From the NCBI GenBank assembly GCA_042408875.1, contig JBHOQS010000022.1, forward strand, positions 186,001-250,000: a DNA stretch of 64,000 nt. The letters are read 5' to 3'. This stretch comes from JBHOQS01 sp042408875. Lineage in GTDB: Bacteria; Chloroflexota; UBA11872; JBHOQS01. This document shows positions 36,057 through 44,645 of the stretch, piece by piece (positions within the stretch are counted from its first letter, which is position 1; every line of letters starts with the position of its first letter). The notes under the pieces were generated by a model. That model searched no databases. It saw only the letters and a list, made by a program, of their open reading frames with translations, and had not been told where the DNA came from. The translations under genes were made by a program, and so were the position numbers.

Positions 36057-37042
36057 CCTCGGCGGGCCAGCCGGGGCGCCAGCTCCGCGGCCACGCGCGC
36101 CGCCTCCTCAACGCTCCCCACGTTCAACACCTCGACCGACGGATCGATACGCCGGATCAGGCCAGCCAGCACCTGCCCGGGCCCGAGCTCGATGAAGGTC
36201 CGCACGCCCGTCGCCAGCATCGTCCGTACGCAGTCCGCCCAGCGCACCGGACTGTACACCTGCGCTGCTAGCTCATGGCGGATCTCGTCGGGCTCGGTCA
36301 GCGGTGCCGCCGTGACGTTCCCGATAATGGGGATTTCCGCCGGGCGGATCGTCGCCGCGCGGATGCGCTCGGCCAGCCGGTCGGCGATCGAGCGCATCGC
36401 CTCAGAGTGGAACGCCCCGCTCACCGGTAGGGGGATGACACGCCGCGCGCCCCGCTGCGATGCCAGCTCCTGCGCCCGCGCCAGTCCCGCGTGGTCGCCA
36501 GCGATGACGATCTGGCCCGGACTGTTGATGTTCGCGACGGTGACGAACGACCCCGGCACCTCGGTGCGGACCTGCCGGCACACCTCTGCCAGCGTGGCCT
36601 CGTCCAGACCCAGGACGGCGGCCATCCCGCCCGGCTGTTGTTCCGAGGCACGCTGCATCAGCCGCGCCCGCACGGCGATCAGCGCGATGGCATCGGTCCA
36701 CGCCATCGCTCCGGCCGGAACGAGCGCAGTATACTCACCCAGGCTATGCCCGGCGATGCAGACCGGCGTCAGCGGAGCCGGCAAGCGTGCTCGCAGCGCG
36801 GCGAGCGCGGCCATACTGACGGTGGCGATGGCTGGCTGTGCGTTGATCGTCTGCTGGAGGAGCTGGGCGGGACCTTCAAAGATGAGCTCCGAGAGCGGGA
36901 AGCGCAGCGCCCTGTCGGCGAGCATGAAGACCTCGCGCGCCTCAGGCACCTGCTCAAAGAGGTCGCGTCCCATGCCGACGGCTTGTGTTCCCTGGCCTGG
37001 GAAGATCAGAGCCAGCCGCAGGGGGCTCGACCGTTGCGTCAC
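36029..37042 (-). CDS. fabD: Malonyl-CoA:ACP transacylase
   Basis: About 337 residues. LALIFPGQGTQAVGMGRDLF, the nucleophile GHSLGEYTALV, VSGAFHSEAM with the catalytic His, and VTAAPLTEPDEI mark FabD. It moves malonyl groups from CoA to ACP, which makes the missing Ser in the neighbouring ACP-like protein notable. The start is one of two tandem GTG codons (37045/37042) behind GGAGG; the second has better spacing. The last six residues are encoded by an AT-rich spacer, so the original stop may have been lost. Confidence 0.93.
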   Translation of the reverse strand: MTQRSSPLRLALIFPGQGTQAVGMGRDLFEQVPEAREVFMLADRALRFPLSELIFEGPAQLLQQTINAQPAIATVSMAALAALRARLPAPLTPVCIAGHSLGEYTALVPAGAMAWTDAIALIAVRARLMQRASEQQPGGMAAVLGLDEATLAEVCRQVRTEVPGSFVTVANINSPGQIVIAGDHAGLARAQELASQRGARRVIPLPVSGAFHSEAMRSIADRLAERIRAATIRPAEIPIIGNVTAAPLTEPDEIRHELAAQVYSPVRWADCVRTMLATGVRTFIELGPGQVLAGLIRRIDPSVEVLNVGSVEEAARVAAELAPRLARRGTTKYKNNI

Positions 37043-37181
37043 CACCCTCCGCCTTTACGTGTCAACGATACGTGCCAAACGTGTGCTGGCTATGCGGGCG
37101 ATCTCACGGACGCCCACGCTGAGGACGCTGCTGCGGCCTGCTGGCACACACGGGCAAACAGCAGGCGCGCCCGTGGCCAGG

Positions 37182-37385
37182 CTAGCTGCCGGATTGCCCT
37201 GCCTCCTCGCGCACGCGGAGCACCTGCCTGCCGCGATACGTGCCACAGTTGGGGCAGACGTGGTGCGCCCGCCGATACTCGTGACACTGCGGGCAGATGA
37301 CGAGCGCAGGTGGCTGGATACGAATGTGCGCCCGCCGATTGTCGCGGCGCCGTCGGGTCAGCTTCTTCTTCGGTACTGCCGGCAT
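37182..37385 (-). CDS. rpmF: 50S ribosomal protein L32
   Basis: 67 residues. It starts MPAVPKKKLTRRRRDNRRAH and carries the zinc-ribbon cysteines CPQC and CPNC separated by EYRRAHHV. AAGGAG lies about 12 nt ahead of the ATG. yceD (DUF177) is upstream on the same strand, the standard partner, but a 330-bp AT-rich spacer intervenes. The intact C-x2-C/C-x2-C set marks this as a zinc-containing L32. Confidence 0.95.
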   Translation of the reverse strand: MPAVPKKKLTRRRRDNRRAHIRIQPPALVICPQCHEYRRAHHVCPNCGTYRGRQVLRVREEAGQSGS

Positions 37386-37717
37386 AGTCTCTGTCTTCTC
37401 CTTATCGTGTTGTCATGTTTCGTGTTGTCATGTTAGGTGTCGTGTCACTGATGTCGTGTTACTCGCGTTCTGCTGCGCTCTCTTCGCGCGAATTTATCCA
37501 TATGACACGTATCATTCAATCGTACGGTTCACGTGTGCGATTCAAGTACACGATTCAATCGTGCGCTTGAATCGCATGATTGCACGCATCGTTGAATTAA
37601 TAAATTATTAATAAATTAATTAAAATTAATTAAAAAGCAACTGTGAGGCTCACGGCCACAGCGAGCTACAATACACGAGCTACAATACGGCAGATGAGGC
37701 ACCGCACCTAGAGGACC
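37386..37717. other. AT-rich yceD-rpmF spacer with degenerate repeats
   Basis: Contains stuttered GTGTTGTCATGTT words (37405-37445), a run of ATTCAATCG/ATTCAAGTA-type words forming a nested hairpin, an A/T-only stretch (37593-37636) and a direct repeat GAGCTACAATAC (37663-37674, 37677-37688). No gene. It may carry an internal promoter for rpmF-fabD. Confidence 0.65.
37537..37575. repeat. Nested hairpin in the yceD-rpmF spacer
   Basis: Outer stem GCGATTCAAG (37537-37546)/CTTGAATCGC (37566-37575), 2x2 internal mismatch, inner stem CACGAT/ATCGTG (37549-37554, 37558-37563), loop TCA. That is 16 paired bases in 39 nt, with no T-run on either side. Confidence 0.75.
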
Positions 37718-38275
37718 TCATGCCGGCCCGCTGTTCCGCTGCAACTGCTCAAAGGCAGCGCGCAACCCTTCCCAGCGAGAGTCGACCGGTTCGGGCGGGC
37801 AGGCGCACGGTCCCTCGTTCAGGTTCTTGCCGCAGCGCGGGCAGAAGCCCTGGCAGAGCTCTCGACAGAGCGGCTGCATCGGCAGTTCCACCAGCAGGTT
37901 CTGCCGCACCGCTTCGGTAAGATCGACCTCGTGCACCTCGTTGATAGTGAACGCCATCTCGTCCGCGGGCTCTGGCAGGGGCAGCCCGGTGACGATGTCC
38001 ACCGACGGAAAGTACTCCTCGTTCAGCGTCATCGTGACCGGCAGCCGGAACCGCTCCAGGCAGCGGCTGCACTCTAGCTCAACCTCTGTGGTCAGCCGGC
38101 CCTGCACCAGAATGCGATCGGGCGCGCGGACCAGCCGGACCGTCCCCTCGATCGGCTGGGTGAGCGTATATTCGTCTAGGCTGGGCAGCTCGGCATAGAT
38201 ACGGTACTCCCGCGTGGAACCAACCGGTGCCTTGAGCAAGCCCGCGACATTAAAACGCAAATCCTGGGTAGTCAT
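37718..38275 (-). CDS. yceD: YceD/DUF177 family protein
   Basis: About 185 residues. FNVAGLLKAPVGSTREYRIY, GTVRLVRAPDRILVQGRLTT, the Cys pair CSRCLERF, EEYFPSVDI and the C-terminal CRELCQGFCPRCGKNLNEG followed by CAC are the DUF177 pattern. Homologues are linked to 23S rRNA accumulation and to the L32 gene. I prefer ATG 38275 over ATG 38290 because conserved-looking sequence starts there; neither has a good ribosome site. It lies in the coaD-rpmF series, as in Firmicutes and Chloroflexota. Confidence 0.88.
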   Translation of the reverse strand: MTTQDLRFNVAGLLKAPVGSTREYRIYAELPSLDEYTLTQPIEGTVRLVRAPDRILVQGRLTTEVELECSRCLERFRLPVTMTLNEEYFPSVDIVTGLPLPEPADEMAFTINEVHEVDLTEAVRQNLLVELPMQPLCRELCQGFCPRCGKNLNEGPCACPPEPVDSRWEGLRAAFEQLQRNSGPA

Positions 38276-38398
38276 AGTCTCACCGGCCATCGGCCGCCAG
38301 CGCGCACCCGGGCCGGCATAACCCGCGCCAGCCCCGCACCGCCGCGCCCGGCTCTGCCGACCAGGCGCTCGATGAGCGCCGCGCCGTCCTGCCTGGTC

Positions 38399-38911
38399 CT
38401 ACTCGACCCCCTCGCCGCGCAGTTCCACCGCAGGCACAGCCGGCTGCGCCGCCTGGCGCAGGGTGCGCTCCAGGCGAGCGATGCCGCGCTCGATCTCGTG
38501 GCGGTACCGCTCGAGCTCCTCGTGCAGAGTCTGGAGCACCTCCAGCGCGTAGGCATCGGCGCCCTCGCGGATCTCCTCGGCCTGGCGCGTCGCCTCGTCG
38601 ATGATCTCCTGGGAGCGCTGCTCAGCCAGCTTGAGCAGCTCGCGCTCCTGGAGCAACTGCTCGGCTCGCTCCTGCGCCTGCTTGACAATCCGCTCTGCCT
38701 CTGCCTGGGCCTGCGCGGTGATGCGATCACGGTCCTGGCTCACGCGGCGCGCCTGCTTGATTTCCTCCGGCACCACGATGCGCATCTGATCGATGATGTC
38801 GAGGCACTCTTTCTCATCGATCATGATCTTGTTAGTGAATGGCACGCGCTGGCCAGCGTTGATGAGTGACTCCAGGCGATCGACTAAGAACAGGATATCG
38901 ATCTCACTCAC
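38399..38911 (-). CDS. Conserved coiled-coil protein linked to coaD
   Basis: 170 residues. The N-terminus DILFLVDRLESLINAGQRVP, then FTNKIMIDEKECLDIIDQMR and VVPEEIKQA, matches a conserved protein found beside coaD in many Gram-positive genomes and often loosely called ATPase. No Walker motif is visible here. From about residue 55 to 150 it is one long Glu/Gln/Arg/Ala coiled coil, DivIVA- or atpF-like. It overlaps the end of coaD by 8 bp. A structural or division-related role is only a guess. Confidence 0.75.
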   Translation of the reverse strand: MSEIDILFLVDRLESLINAGQRVPFTNKIMIDEKECLDIIDQMRIVVPEEIKQARRVSQDRDRITAQAQAEAERIVKQAQERAEQLLQERELLKLAEQRSQEIIDEATRQAEEIREGADAYALEVLQTLHEELERYRHEIERGIARLERTLRQAAQPAVPAVELRGEGVE

Positions 38912-39419
38912 CTCGCTTCAGCAGACGGCTGCCCGACGGCGCCAGAGCAAACCGCCGCCGCAACTGTTCTGCAACATGGGGCGGCACGAACTCGCTGATA
39001 TCTCCGCCGAGCGCTGCAACCTCCCGAATCCGGCTTGAGCGCACGAACGAGAGCGCACCCGTCGTCATCAGGCAGACGGTCTCCAGCTCGGGCGCCAGCT
39101 CGCGGTTCATATGCGCCATCTCCAGCTCATACTCAAAGTCTGAGATCGCGCGCAGCCCGCGGATAATCGCGCGGGCGCCCACTGCCCGCGCGCAGTCCAC
39201 CGTCAGCCCGGTGTACGTACACACCTCGACGTTCGGGATATCTGCCACGGCCTGCCGCACCATCTCGACACGCTCTTCGACCGAGAAGAGTACGTCCTTG
39301 CGTGGTGTGGCATACACCGCCGCAATGACGACGTCGAACAGGCCAGCTGCACGCCGGATAATATCGAGATGCCCGTTCGTGATCGGATCAAAGCTCCCGG
39401 GGAAGAGCGCTCGAACCAC
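38904..39419 (-). CDS. coaD: Phosphopantetheine adenylyltransferase
   Basis: About 171 residues. RALFPGSFDPITNGHLDIIR (nucleotide-binding TxGH-type loop), YATPRKDVLFSVEERVEM, GLTVDCARAVGARAIIRGLR and the SSRIREVAALGGDI signature are all present. It converts 4'-phosphopantetheine and ATP to dephospho-CoA. I place the start at GTG 39419, next to the first conserved residues; ATG 39443 adds a glycine-rich MGGCGGGT. Downstream genes overlap or follow closely on the same strand. Confidence 0.93.
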   Translation of the reverse strand: MVRALFPGSFDPITNGHLDIIRRAAGLFDVVIAAVYATPRKDVLFSVEERVEMVRQAVADIPNVEVCTYTGLTVDCARAVGARAIIRGLRAISDFEYELEMAHMNRELAPELETVCLMTTGALSFVRSSRIREVAALGGDISEFVPPHVAEQLRRRFALAPSGSRLLKRGE

Positions 39420-39600
39420 GGTGCCGCCCCCGCAGCCTCCCATATGCTGCTAACCCGTGAGATTATAGCAGGAACCCGGCAGGCATGTCATAAACCCGGG
39501 GCAGCCAGTTGGGACGCAGCCGCCGGGACATGCTGCCGCTGCCTTCCGCCATCGGTTCCCCGCTCGAGACGTTGCACGTCCGCACGTCGAGCGTTCAGCA

Positions 39601-39631
39601 TTACATTCGGCGTTATCGGCGTTAAATGTAA
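39601..39631 (+). promoter_or_regulatory. Repeat pair upstream of the 39.6-kb promoter
   Basis: TTACATT (39601-39607) and AATGTAA (39625-39631) flank two direct copies of CGGCGTTA. The right arm ends 4 nt before the -35. It could be an activator or repressor site for the peptide importer promoter. Confidence 0.4.
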
Positions 39632-39635
39632 TGTA

Positions 39636-39664
39636 TTGACAAGCACTATATCCAGAGGTATGAT
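39636..39664 (+). promoter_or_regulatory. Strong sigma-70-like promoter
   Basis: TTGACA (39636-39641), exactly 17 nt, TATGAT (39659-39664). This is the best -35/-10 pair I noticed in the window. Transcription would begin near 39671 and run toward the peptide importer genes. Confidence 0.75.
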
Positions 39665-39668
39665 ATCC

Positions 39669-39688
39669 TAACAGGCAAGCGCCTGTTA
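39669..39688 (+). promoter_or_regulatory. Palindrome at the predicted transcription start
   Basis: TAACAGGC (39669-39676), AAGC, GCCTGTTA (39681-39688): an 8-bp perfect inverted repeat centred a few bases after the expected start site. As DNA it is well placed for a repressor; as RNA it would be a protective 5' stem-loop. Confidence 0.55.
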
Positions 39689-40254
39689 TGTCGTCCATGG
39701 CCTTGGTGGTGGAGCGGTCAGCACGTCTGTGCAAGGCCTCCATGCATTCCTCGGTCGAGCGCTGCTGGCACGCGTAGCCACCGCTTGTGAACACGGCGCT
39801 TGTTGCTGATTATCGCGCTGCGGAGTGCGCACTGATGCCGCTTCGCTGGGTCGCGGTTCCCTCTCGTGTCTGTGCTGGCACTGGCGTAGTGCCGGCTCGG
39901 TCTCGCCACCTGCGGCTGCATCGCGCTGCGCTGCTTGCTCCAAGCTCCCGGCGCGCGGCTTGCCCTGGCGGTGAGGCGCTGGCTACTGGCTTCGGAGTGC
40001 TACGCACGCTTATACTCCTCCCTCTGGCGTGGTCCCGGCGTGACATGTCCTCTCGTGCACCTTCCGCCGCAGCTGCGGCGTTCGCCGGCTCCACCTGGAC
40101 AACCTGCATGGCTTCAGCGCGTAGTTCTCATTCGCGCTGCCCAGCCCAACGAGCCAGGCATGGTTTCCTTGAGCAAGGGTTATCACATCAATAGACTATC
40201 ATGTCTAATATGCGTTATGCTCTCTGAGGCGTAGAGAAGAAGAGGAGGGTTAGG
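39689..40254 (+). promoter_or_regulatory. Long leader ahead of the peptide importer operon
   Basis: About 560 nt with no gene I believe. An open frame at 39787-40194 has unnatural composition. The middle is rich in GCGCTGC words. A second promoter candidate, TTGAGC (40169-40174), 17 nt, TAGACT (40192-40197), would give a short leader. GGAGG precedes the operon ATG by 6 nt. No known riboswitch motif was recognised. Confidence 0.4.
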
Positions 40255-42348
40255 ATGGAAACGGAACCCAGGATGAACCGGGCGGAGTTCCTGCGGCTCT
40301 CGACTGCCGCGGCGGTGGGGAGCCTCATGGCCGGGGCTGGGGCTGCGCTGGCAACCTCCGCCGACTCGGCGGAGGCCGCGCCTGCTACCCAGGGACGGTA
40401 CGGCGAAGCGCCGATGCTGGCCGAGCGGGTGCAGCGCGGCGAGCTCCCGCCCGTTGAGCAGCGCCTGCCGGAGAACCCTTACGTCGTGCCCCACGCCTGG
40501 CTGACCCCCGGCAAGTATGGCGGCTGGATGCAGTGGGCCTGCACCTCAGCCGACGACTGGGGCACCACCCACTTCATCCAGGAGAGCATGTACGGCCATT
40601 CTCCCTTGCGCTGGCTGAAAGATGGGCTGGAGATCGGCCCGGGCCTGGCTGAGCGCTGGGAGACAAACCAGGATACCAGCGTGTGGACGTTCTACTTCCG
40701 CAAGGGCCTGAAGTGGTCAGATGGGCACCCCTGGACGGTCGATGACATCCTGTTCTGGTGGGAGGATGAGGTGCAGATCCCCGACCTCAATGAGCTACCG
40801 CCGGACGAGGCGCGCTCGGGGAAGGGGACGCTGATGCAGATGCGCAAGATCGACGACTACACCTTGCAGCTGATCTTTGATGCCCCGGCGCCGCTGACCG
40901 CCGACCGCCTGGCCATGTGGGTCAAGCGCGGTATCGGCCCGCGGTGGATGGATCCCAAGCACTACCTGGCGCAATTCCATCCCAAGTACAACCCCGACGT
41001 GGACCGGGCCACCTGGGTGGAGACCTTCACCGCCAAGCGGGACTTTGCCATCAACCCAGAGTGCCCTACCATGACCGGGTGGATGCTGGAGAGCTACACC
41101 AAGGGGCAAAACTCGGTGTGGGTGCGCAATCCATACTACTGGTGTGTGGACCAGTGGGGGAATCAGCTGCCCTACATCGATGGCATCACCCAGACCAACG
41201 TGCAGGACGCTCAGGTGCTACGCCTGCGCATTACCTCCGGTCAGGTCGACTATGTCCACGGCGGGTTCGTGCCGCTGACGCTGGCGGATGTGTCGGTGCT
41301 GCGACAGGCCGAGCCACGCAGCGGGCTGGAGGTACGCTTCTGGGATAGCGGGTCCGGCACATCGTCCATGTACTTCTTTAACTATGACTACGCGGACCCG
41401 AAGATGCGCGCCCTGATCCGCGAGCCGAAGTTCCGCAAGGCGCTCTCCCATGCCTACAACCGCGCCAACGTGCAAAAGGTGGTGTACTTCAACACCGGCG
41501 AGCTGACGACCGGCACGCTCAGCCCGAAGGCGCTGGAGTACAATGTCGAGGGCGGACGGCGGGTGTACGAAGAGTGGCGGGACAGCGCGCTGCGCTACGA
41601 TCCGGACTACGCCAAGCGCCTGCTGGATGAGATCGGCGTGACCGACAAGAACCGCGATGGCTGGCGCGAGATGCCCGACGGAAGCCCGCTGGTGATCACC
41701 CTCGATTACCCGGCCGACCAGCCGCCTGACAGCGAGCACGTGCGCAAGAACGAGCTCCTGGCCAAGGACTGGCAGGCCATTGGCCTGAATACCCGGCTGA
41801 ACCCGGTAACTCCTACGACCTTCGGGGACCAGTGGGCGGCGGGTCAGATCCTCACCACCACGGCCTGGGAGGTCGGCGACGGCCCGAACCACCTGGTGTA
41901 CCCGCAGTGGCTGGTCCCCCTGGAGCGCTCCCGCTGGGCGCCGCTGGAGGGCACCTTCTACGCCGTGCGCGGCACACCGAAGGAGCGCGAGGAGCTGGAC
42001 GTCGATCCCTACAAGCGCACGCCGCCGCGCATGGCCCCGGAGCCGGGTGGCCCCATTGACCGGCTATGGCAGATCTACGACCAGACCAAGGTCGAACCAG
42101 ATGTGCTCAAGCGCATCTATATGGTCTGGGACATGATCAAGATCCACGTGCAGGAGGGACCGTTCTTCTCGGGCACGGTGGCTAATACTCCACGCCTCGT
42201 GCTGGTGAAGAAAGGCCTACGCAACGTGCCGCGGCGGGAGGACCTGGCGCTGGGCGGCTTCGTGAACCCCTGGATCCACCCGACTCCGGCTGTGTACGAC
42301 CCGGAGGCCTACTACTGGGAGGACCCGGCTGCCCATCCGCGGGCGTAA
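40255..42348 (+). CDS. Peptide-type ABC transporter substrate-binding protein
   Basis: 697 residues, SBP_bac_5 family. The N-terminus NRAEFLRLSTAAAVGSLMAG looks like a Tat signal with only one Arg of the pair, followed by an alanine-rich cleavage region. LAERWETNQDTSVWTFYFRK, GLKWSDGHPWTVDDILFWWE and KFRKALSHAYNRANV are family landmarks. It is longer than typical DppA (about 535), as in importers from Thermomicrobia and Rhizobiales whose ligands may be oligosaccharides or large peptides. First gene of a five-gene operon with two permeases and two ATPases. Confidence 0.9.
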   Translation: METEPRMNRAEFLRLSTAAAVGSLMAGAGAALATSADSAEAAPATQGRYGEAPMLAERVQRGELPPVEQRLPENPYVVPHAWLTPGKYGGWMQWACTSADDWGTTHFIQESMYGHSPLRWLKDGLEIGPGLAERWETNQDTSVWTFYFRKGLKWSDGHPWTVDDILFWWEDEVQIPDLNELPPDEARSGKGTLMQMRKIDDYTLQLIFDAPAPLTADRLAMWVKRGIGPRWMDPKHYLAQFHPKYNPDVDRATWVETFTAKRDFAINPECPTMTGWMLESYTKGQNSVWVRNPYYWCVDQWGNQLPYIDGITQTNVQDAQVLRLRITSGQVDYVHGGFVPLTLADVSVLRQAEPRSGLEVRFWDSGSGTSSMYFFNYDYADPKMRALIREPKFRKALSHAYNRANVQKVVYFNTGELTTGTLSPKALEYNVEGGRRVYEEWRDSALRYDPDYAKRLLDEIGVTDKNRDGWREMPDGSPLVITLDYPADQPPDSEHVRKNELLAKDWQAIGLNTRLNPVTPTTFGDQWAAGQILTTTAWEVGDGPNHLVYPQWLVPLERSRWAPLEGTFYAVRGTPKEREELDVDPYKRTPPRMAPEPGGPIDRLWQIYDQTKVEPDVLKRIYMVWDMIKIHVQEGPFFSGTVANTPRLVLVKKGLRNVPRREDLALGGFVNPWIHPTPAVYDPEAYYWEDPAAHPRA

Positions 42349-42459
42349 CCGGAGATCCGCGCGCCGGCGGTGTGGTGGCGGGTGTCCGCCACGCCACCAC
42401 ACCGCCTTCTGCCACAACGATCCTGCGCCTGCCTGCCAGGGCTCCGGAGGCTGAGGGCG

Positions 42460-43443
42460 ATGCTGAATTACATTCTGCGGCGCATTCTCTACATGATTGT
42501 GATCCTGTTCCTTGTCTCGGTGCTCGGGGCGATCCTTATTGAGCTGCCTCCCGGCTCGGCGCTAGAGGCACGCATCCAGCGCCTGCGTGCCCTGGGCGGG
42601 GAGATGTCGCTCGATCAAATTCAGTCCCTGGAGGCTCGCTACGGGCTGCGCGATCCCCTGCCGGTGAAATATTTTAAATGGGTCTCGCGGGTCATCCGCG
42701 GTGATTTTGGCCAGTCATTCACATATGACGCGCCGGTCGCCAATCTCATCTGGGACCGGCTGGGCCTTACCTTGCTCCTCTCAAGCTTTGCCTTTATCTT
42801 GTCTTGGGGTCTCTCTATTCCGCTCGGGGTTTACTCGGCGACGCATCGCTATACGCTGCCGGATTACATCATTACAGCGCTCCAGTTCATTGGCGTGGCC
42901 GTGCCCAACTTCTTGCTCGCCCTCATCGTCATGGTCATCGCCGCCCAGGTATTCCATGCTGATGTGGGGGCCTTGTTTTCTCAGAAATACGCCACAGCTC
43001 CATGGAGCGTGGGCAAAGTCATCGATCTCTTGCAACACCTGTGGATCCCGGTGCTCGTCATCGGCGCCGGAAGCACAGCCTGGCTCACCAGAGTGATGCG
43101 GGCGAATCTGCTGGACGTGCTGAACCAGCAGTATGTGCAGACGGCGCGGGCGAAGGGCCTGGCTGAACACATCGTCATCTGGAAGCATGCGGTGCGCAAT
43201 GCCCTGCACCCGCTGATCATGGCGCTGGGCGGCGTCCTGCCCGGACTGATCTCCGGCGAGGTCATCGTCTCGACAGTATTAAACCTGCCGACCACGGGGC
43301 CGCTGTACTTCAGCGCTCTCCTCAACAAGGATATGTATCTGGCAATCACCTTTTTGATGTTCCTCTCAGTCATGCTCGTGGTCGGGAACCTCCTTGCTGA
43401 TCTCTTGCTGGCTTGGGTCGACCCACGTGTGCGCCTGGAATGA
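42460..43443 (+). CDS. ABC transporter permease, DppB/OppB type
   Basis: About 327 residues. ATG 42460 follows CGGAGG; the open frame upstream is not conserved. Helix 1 LYMIVILFLVSVLGAILIEL, periplasmic RYGLRDPLPVKYFKWVSRVI, and the EAA loop YVQTARAKGLAEHIVIWKHA next to RNALHPLIMALG are family features. It forms half of the membrane channel with the following permease. The gap from the binding protein gene is 111 bp, from the next permease 51 bp. Confidence 0.92.
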   Translation: MLNYILRRILYMIVILFLVSVLGAILIELPPGSALEARIQRLRALGGEMSLDQIQSLEARYGLRDPLPVKYFKWVSRVIRGDFGQSFTYDAPVANLIWDRLGLTLLLSSFAFILSWGLSIPLGVYSATHRYTLPDYIITALQFIGVAVPNFLLALIVMVIAAQVFHADVGALFSQKYATAPWSVGKVIDLLQHLWIPVLVIGAGSTAWLTRVMRANLLDVLNQQYVQTARAKGLAEHIVIWKHAVRNALHPLIMALGGVLPGLISGEVIVSTVLNLPTTGPLYFSALLNKDMYLAITFLMFLSVMLVVGNLLADLLLAWVDPRVRLE

Positions 43444-43494
43444 GGCGCTTCGACGGAAGTCCCGGCATCGCCCAGCATCATGGAGGCAACGGAC

Positions 43495-44616
43495 ATGGCA
43501 ACTGCCACCGGGGTCGCAATCGAAGATGTCCGGCAGGTGCTTGAGCACGGCAAGGATGTCGGGCAGGTCTCGCAATGGACCCTGATGCGCTGGCGCTTCA
43601 TGCAGAACAAGCTCTCGGTCGCCGGTGGCATCGTCTTGATCATTATGTACCTCCTCGCTGCGCTGGCACCGTTCCTGTCTCCCAACCACTTCGACGCGCT
43701 CGACCCCGATCATGTCTGGGCATCTCCAACAGTCATCAAGTGGGTCAACGGGCGCCCGGCCATCTGCGCCCTGGAGCAGACGCTTAACCAGGAGACATTC
43801 ACCTGGGTCTACACGCAGGACTGTAGCAAGACCTACCCAATCAAGTTCTTCGTGCGGGGCTACTCCTACAGGCTCTTTGGGATCATCCGCACCGATGTCC
43901 ATCTGTTCGGCGTGGATCCGCCGGCCAAGCTCTTCCTCTTCGGCGCCGACGCCCAGGGACGCGATCTCTTTGCACGGGTACTGGAAGGCTCACGCGTCTC
44001 GCTCACCGTCGGCCTGCTCGGCGTCGCCCTCTCCATCGTTATAGGCTCGATTCTGGGGACGGCCTCCGGCTACATGGGCGGTGCCATCGACAACCTGATC
44101 CAGCGCTTTATCGAGCTGCTTATGTCGATCCCGACGCTGCCGCTGTGGGCGGCGATCGCTGCGGCCCTGCCCCGCGAGATGCCGGTGGTGCAACGCTACT
44201 TCTTGATCACGCTGGTGCTTTCCCTGGTGGGGTGGACAGGGCTGGCGCGGCAGGTGCGCGGGAAGGTGCTTGCGTACCGCACGCTCGATTACACGCTGGC
44301 CGCGCGCCTGGCAGGAGCATCACACTGGCGCATTATCCTTACACATATGCTCCCCAACGCGCTCAGCCATATCATTGTCGTCGGAGCACTGGCGATCCCG
44401 GGCACGATCCTAGGCGAGACGGCGCTGAGCTTCCTGGGATTGGGCATGCTGCCGCCTGCCGTGAGCTGGGGCGTGTTGTTGCGGGATGCCCAGCAACTTC
44501 AGGTTGTGCTGCAGCATCCCTGGCTGCTTATCCCTGCGGTGGCGGTCATCCTGGCAGTGACCTGTTATCAGTTCCTAGGCGATGGCCTGCGCGACGCCGC
44601 AGACCCATATAGCTAA
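43495..44616 (+). CDS. ABC transporter permease, DppC/OppC type
   Basis: About 373 residues. Start chosen at ATG 43495: GGAGG lies 8 nt upstream, overlapping the ATG at 43480. After the first helix there is a long periplasmic insert (about residues 55-140, with the cysteines of PAICALEQT and YTQDCSKTY) before GADAQGRDLFARVLEGSRVS. The EAA loop is TLAARLAGASHWRIILTHML. The two cysteines in the insert could pair. Such long inserts occur in a subset of OppC proteins with large binding proteins, as here. Confidence 0.92.
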   Translation: MATATGVAIEDVRQVLEHGKDVGQVSQWTLMRWRFMQNKLSVAGGIVLIIMYLLAALAPFLSPNHFDALDPDHVWASPTVIKWVNGRPAICALEQTLNQETFTWVYTQDCSKTYPIKFFVRGYSYRLFGIIRTDVHLFGVDPPAKLFLFGADAQGRDLFARVLEGSRVSLTVGLLGVALSIVIGSILGTASGYMGGAIDNLIQRFIELLMSIPTLPLWAAIAAALPREMPVVQRYFLITLVLSLVGWTGLARQVRGKVLAYRTLDYTLAARLAGASHWRIILTHMLPNALSHIIVVGALAIPGTILGETALSFLGLGMLPPAVSWGVLLRDAQQLQVVLQHPWLLIPAVAVILAVTCYQFLGDGLRDAADPYS

Positions 44617-44645
44617 GCAGCTCATGCGCAGAGGAGATGATCCCT

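Noticed and set aside
35658..37436. 592-codon plus-strand open frame
   Set aside because: It runs antisense across fabG, fabD and rpmF, whose motifs are unmistakable; composition is Ser/Arg-rich as in GC-rich shadow frames, and it crosses the AT-rich spacer with poly-Phe/Ile/Tyr.
37663..37688. Two TACAAT boxes in a direct repeat as plus-strand promoters
   Set aside because: No plus-strand gene follows for about 2.5 kb and no -35 is present; treated as part of the repeat-rich spacer.
39787..40194. 135-codon frame in the leader of the importer operon
   Set aside because: Ala/Arg/Ser-rich with no domain, no ribosome site, and the sequence is a stutter of GCGCTGC words.
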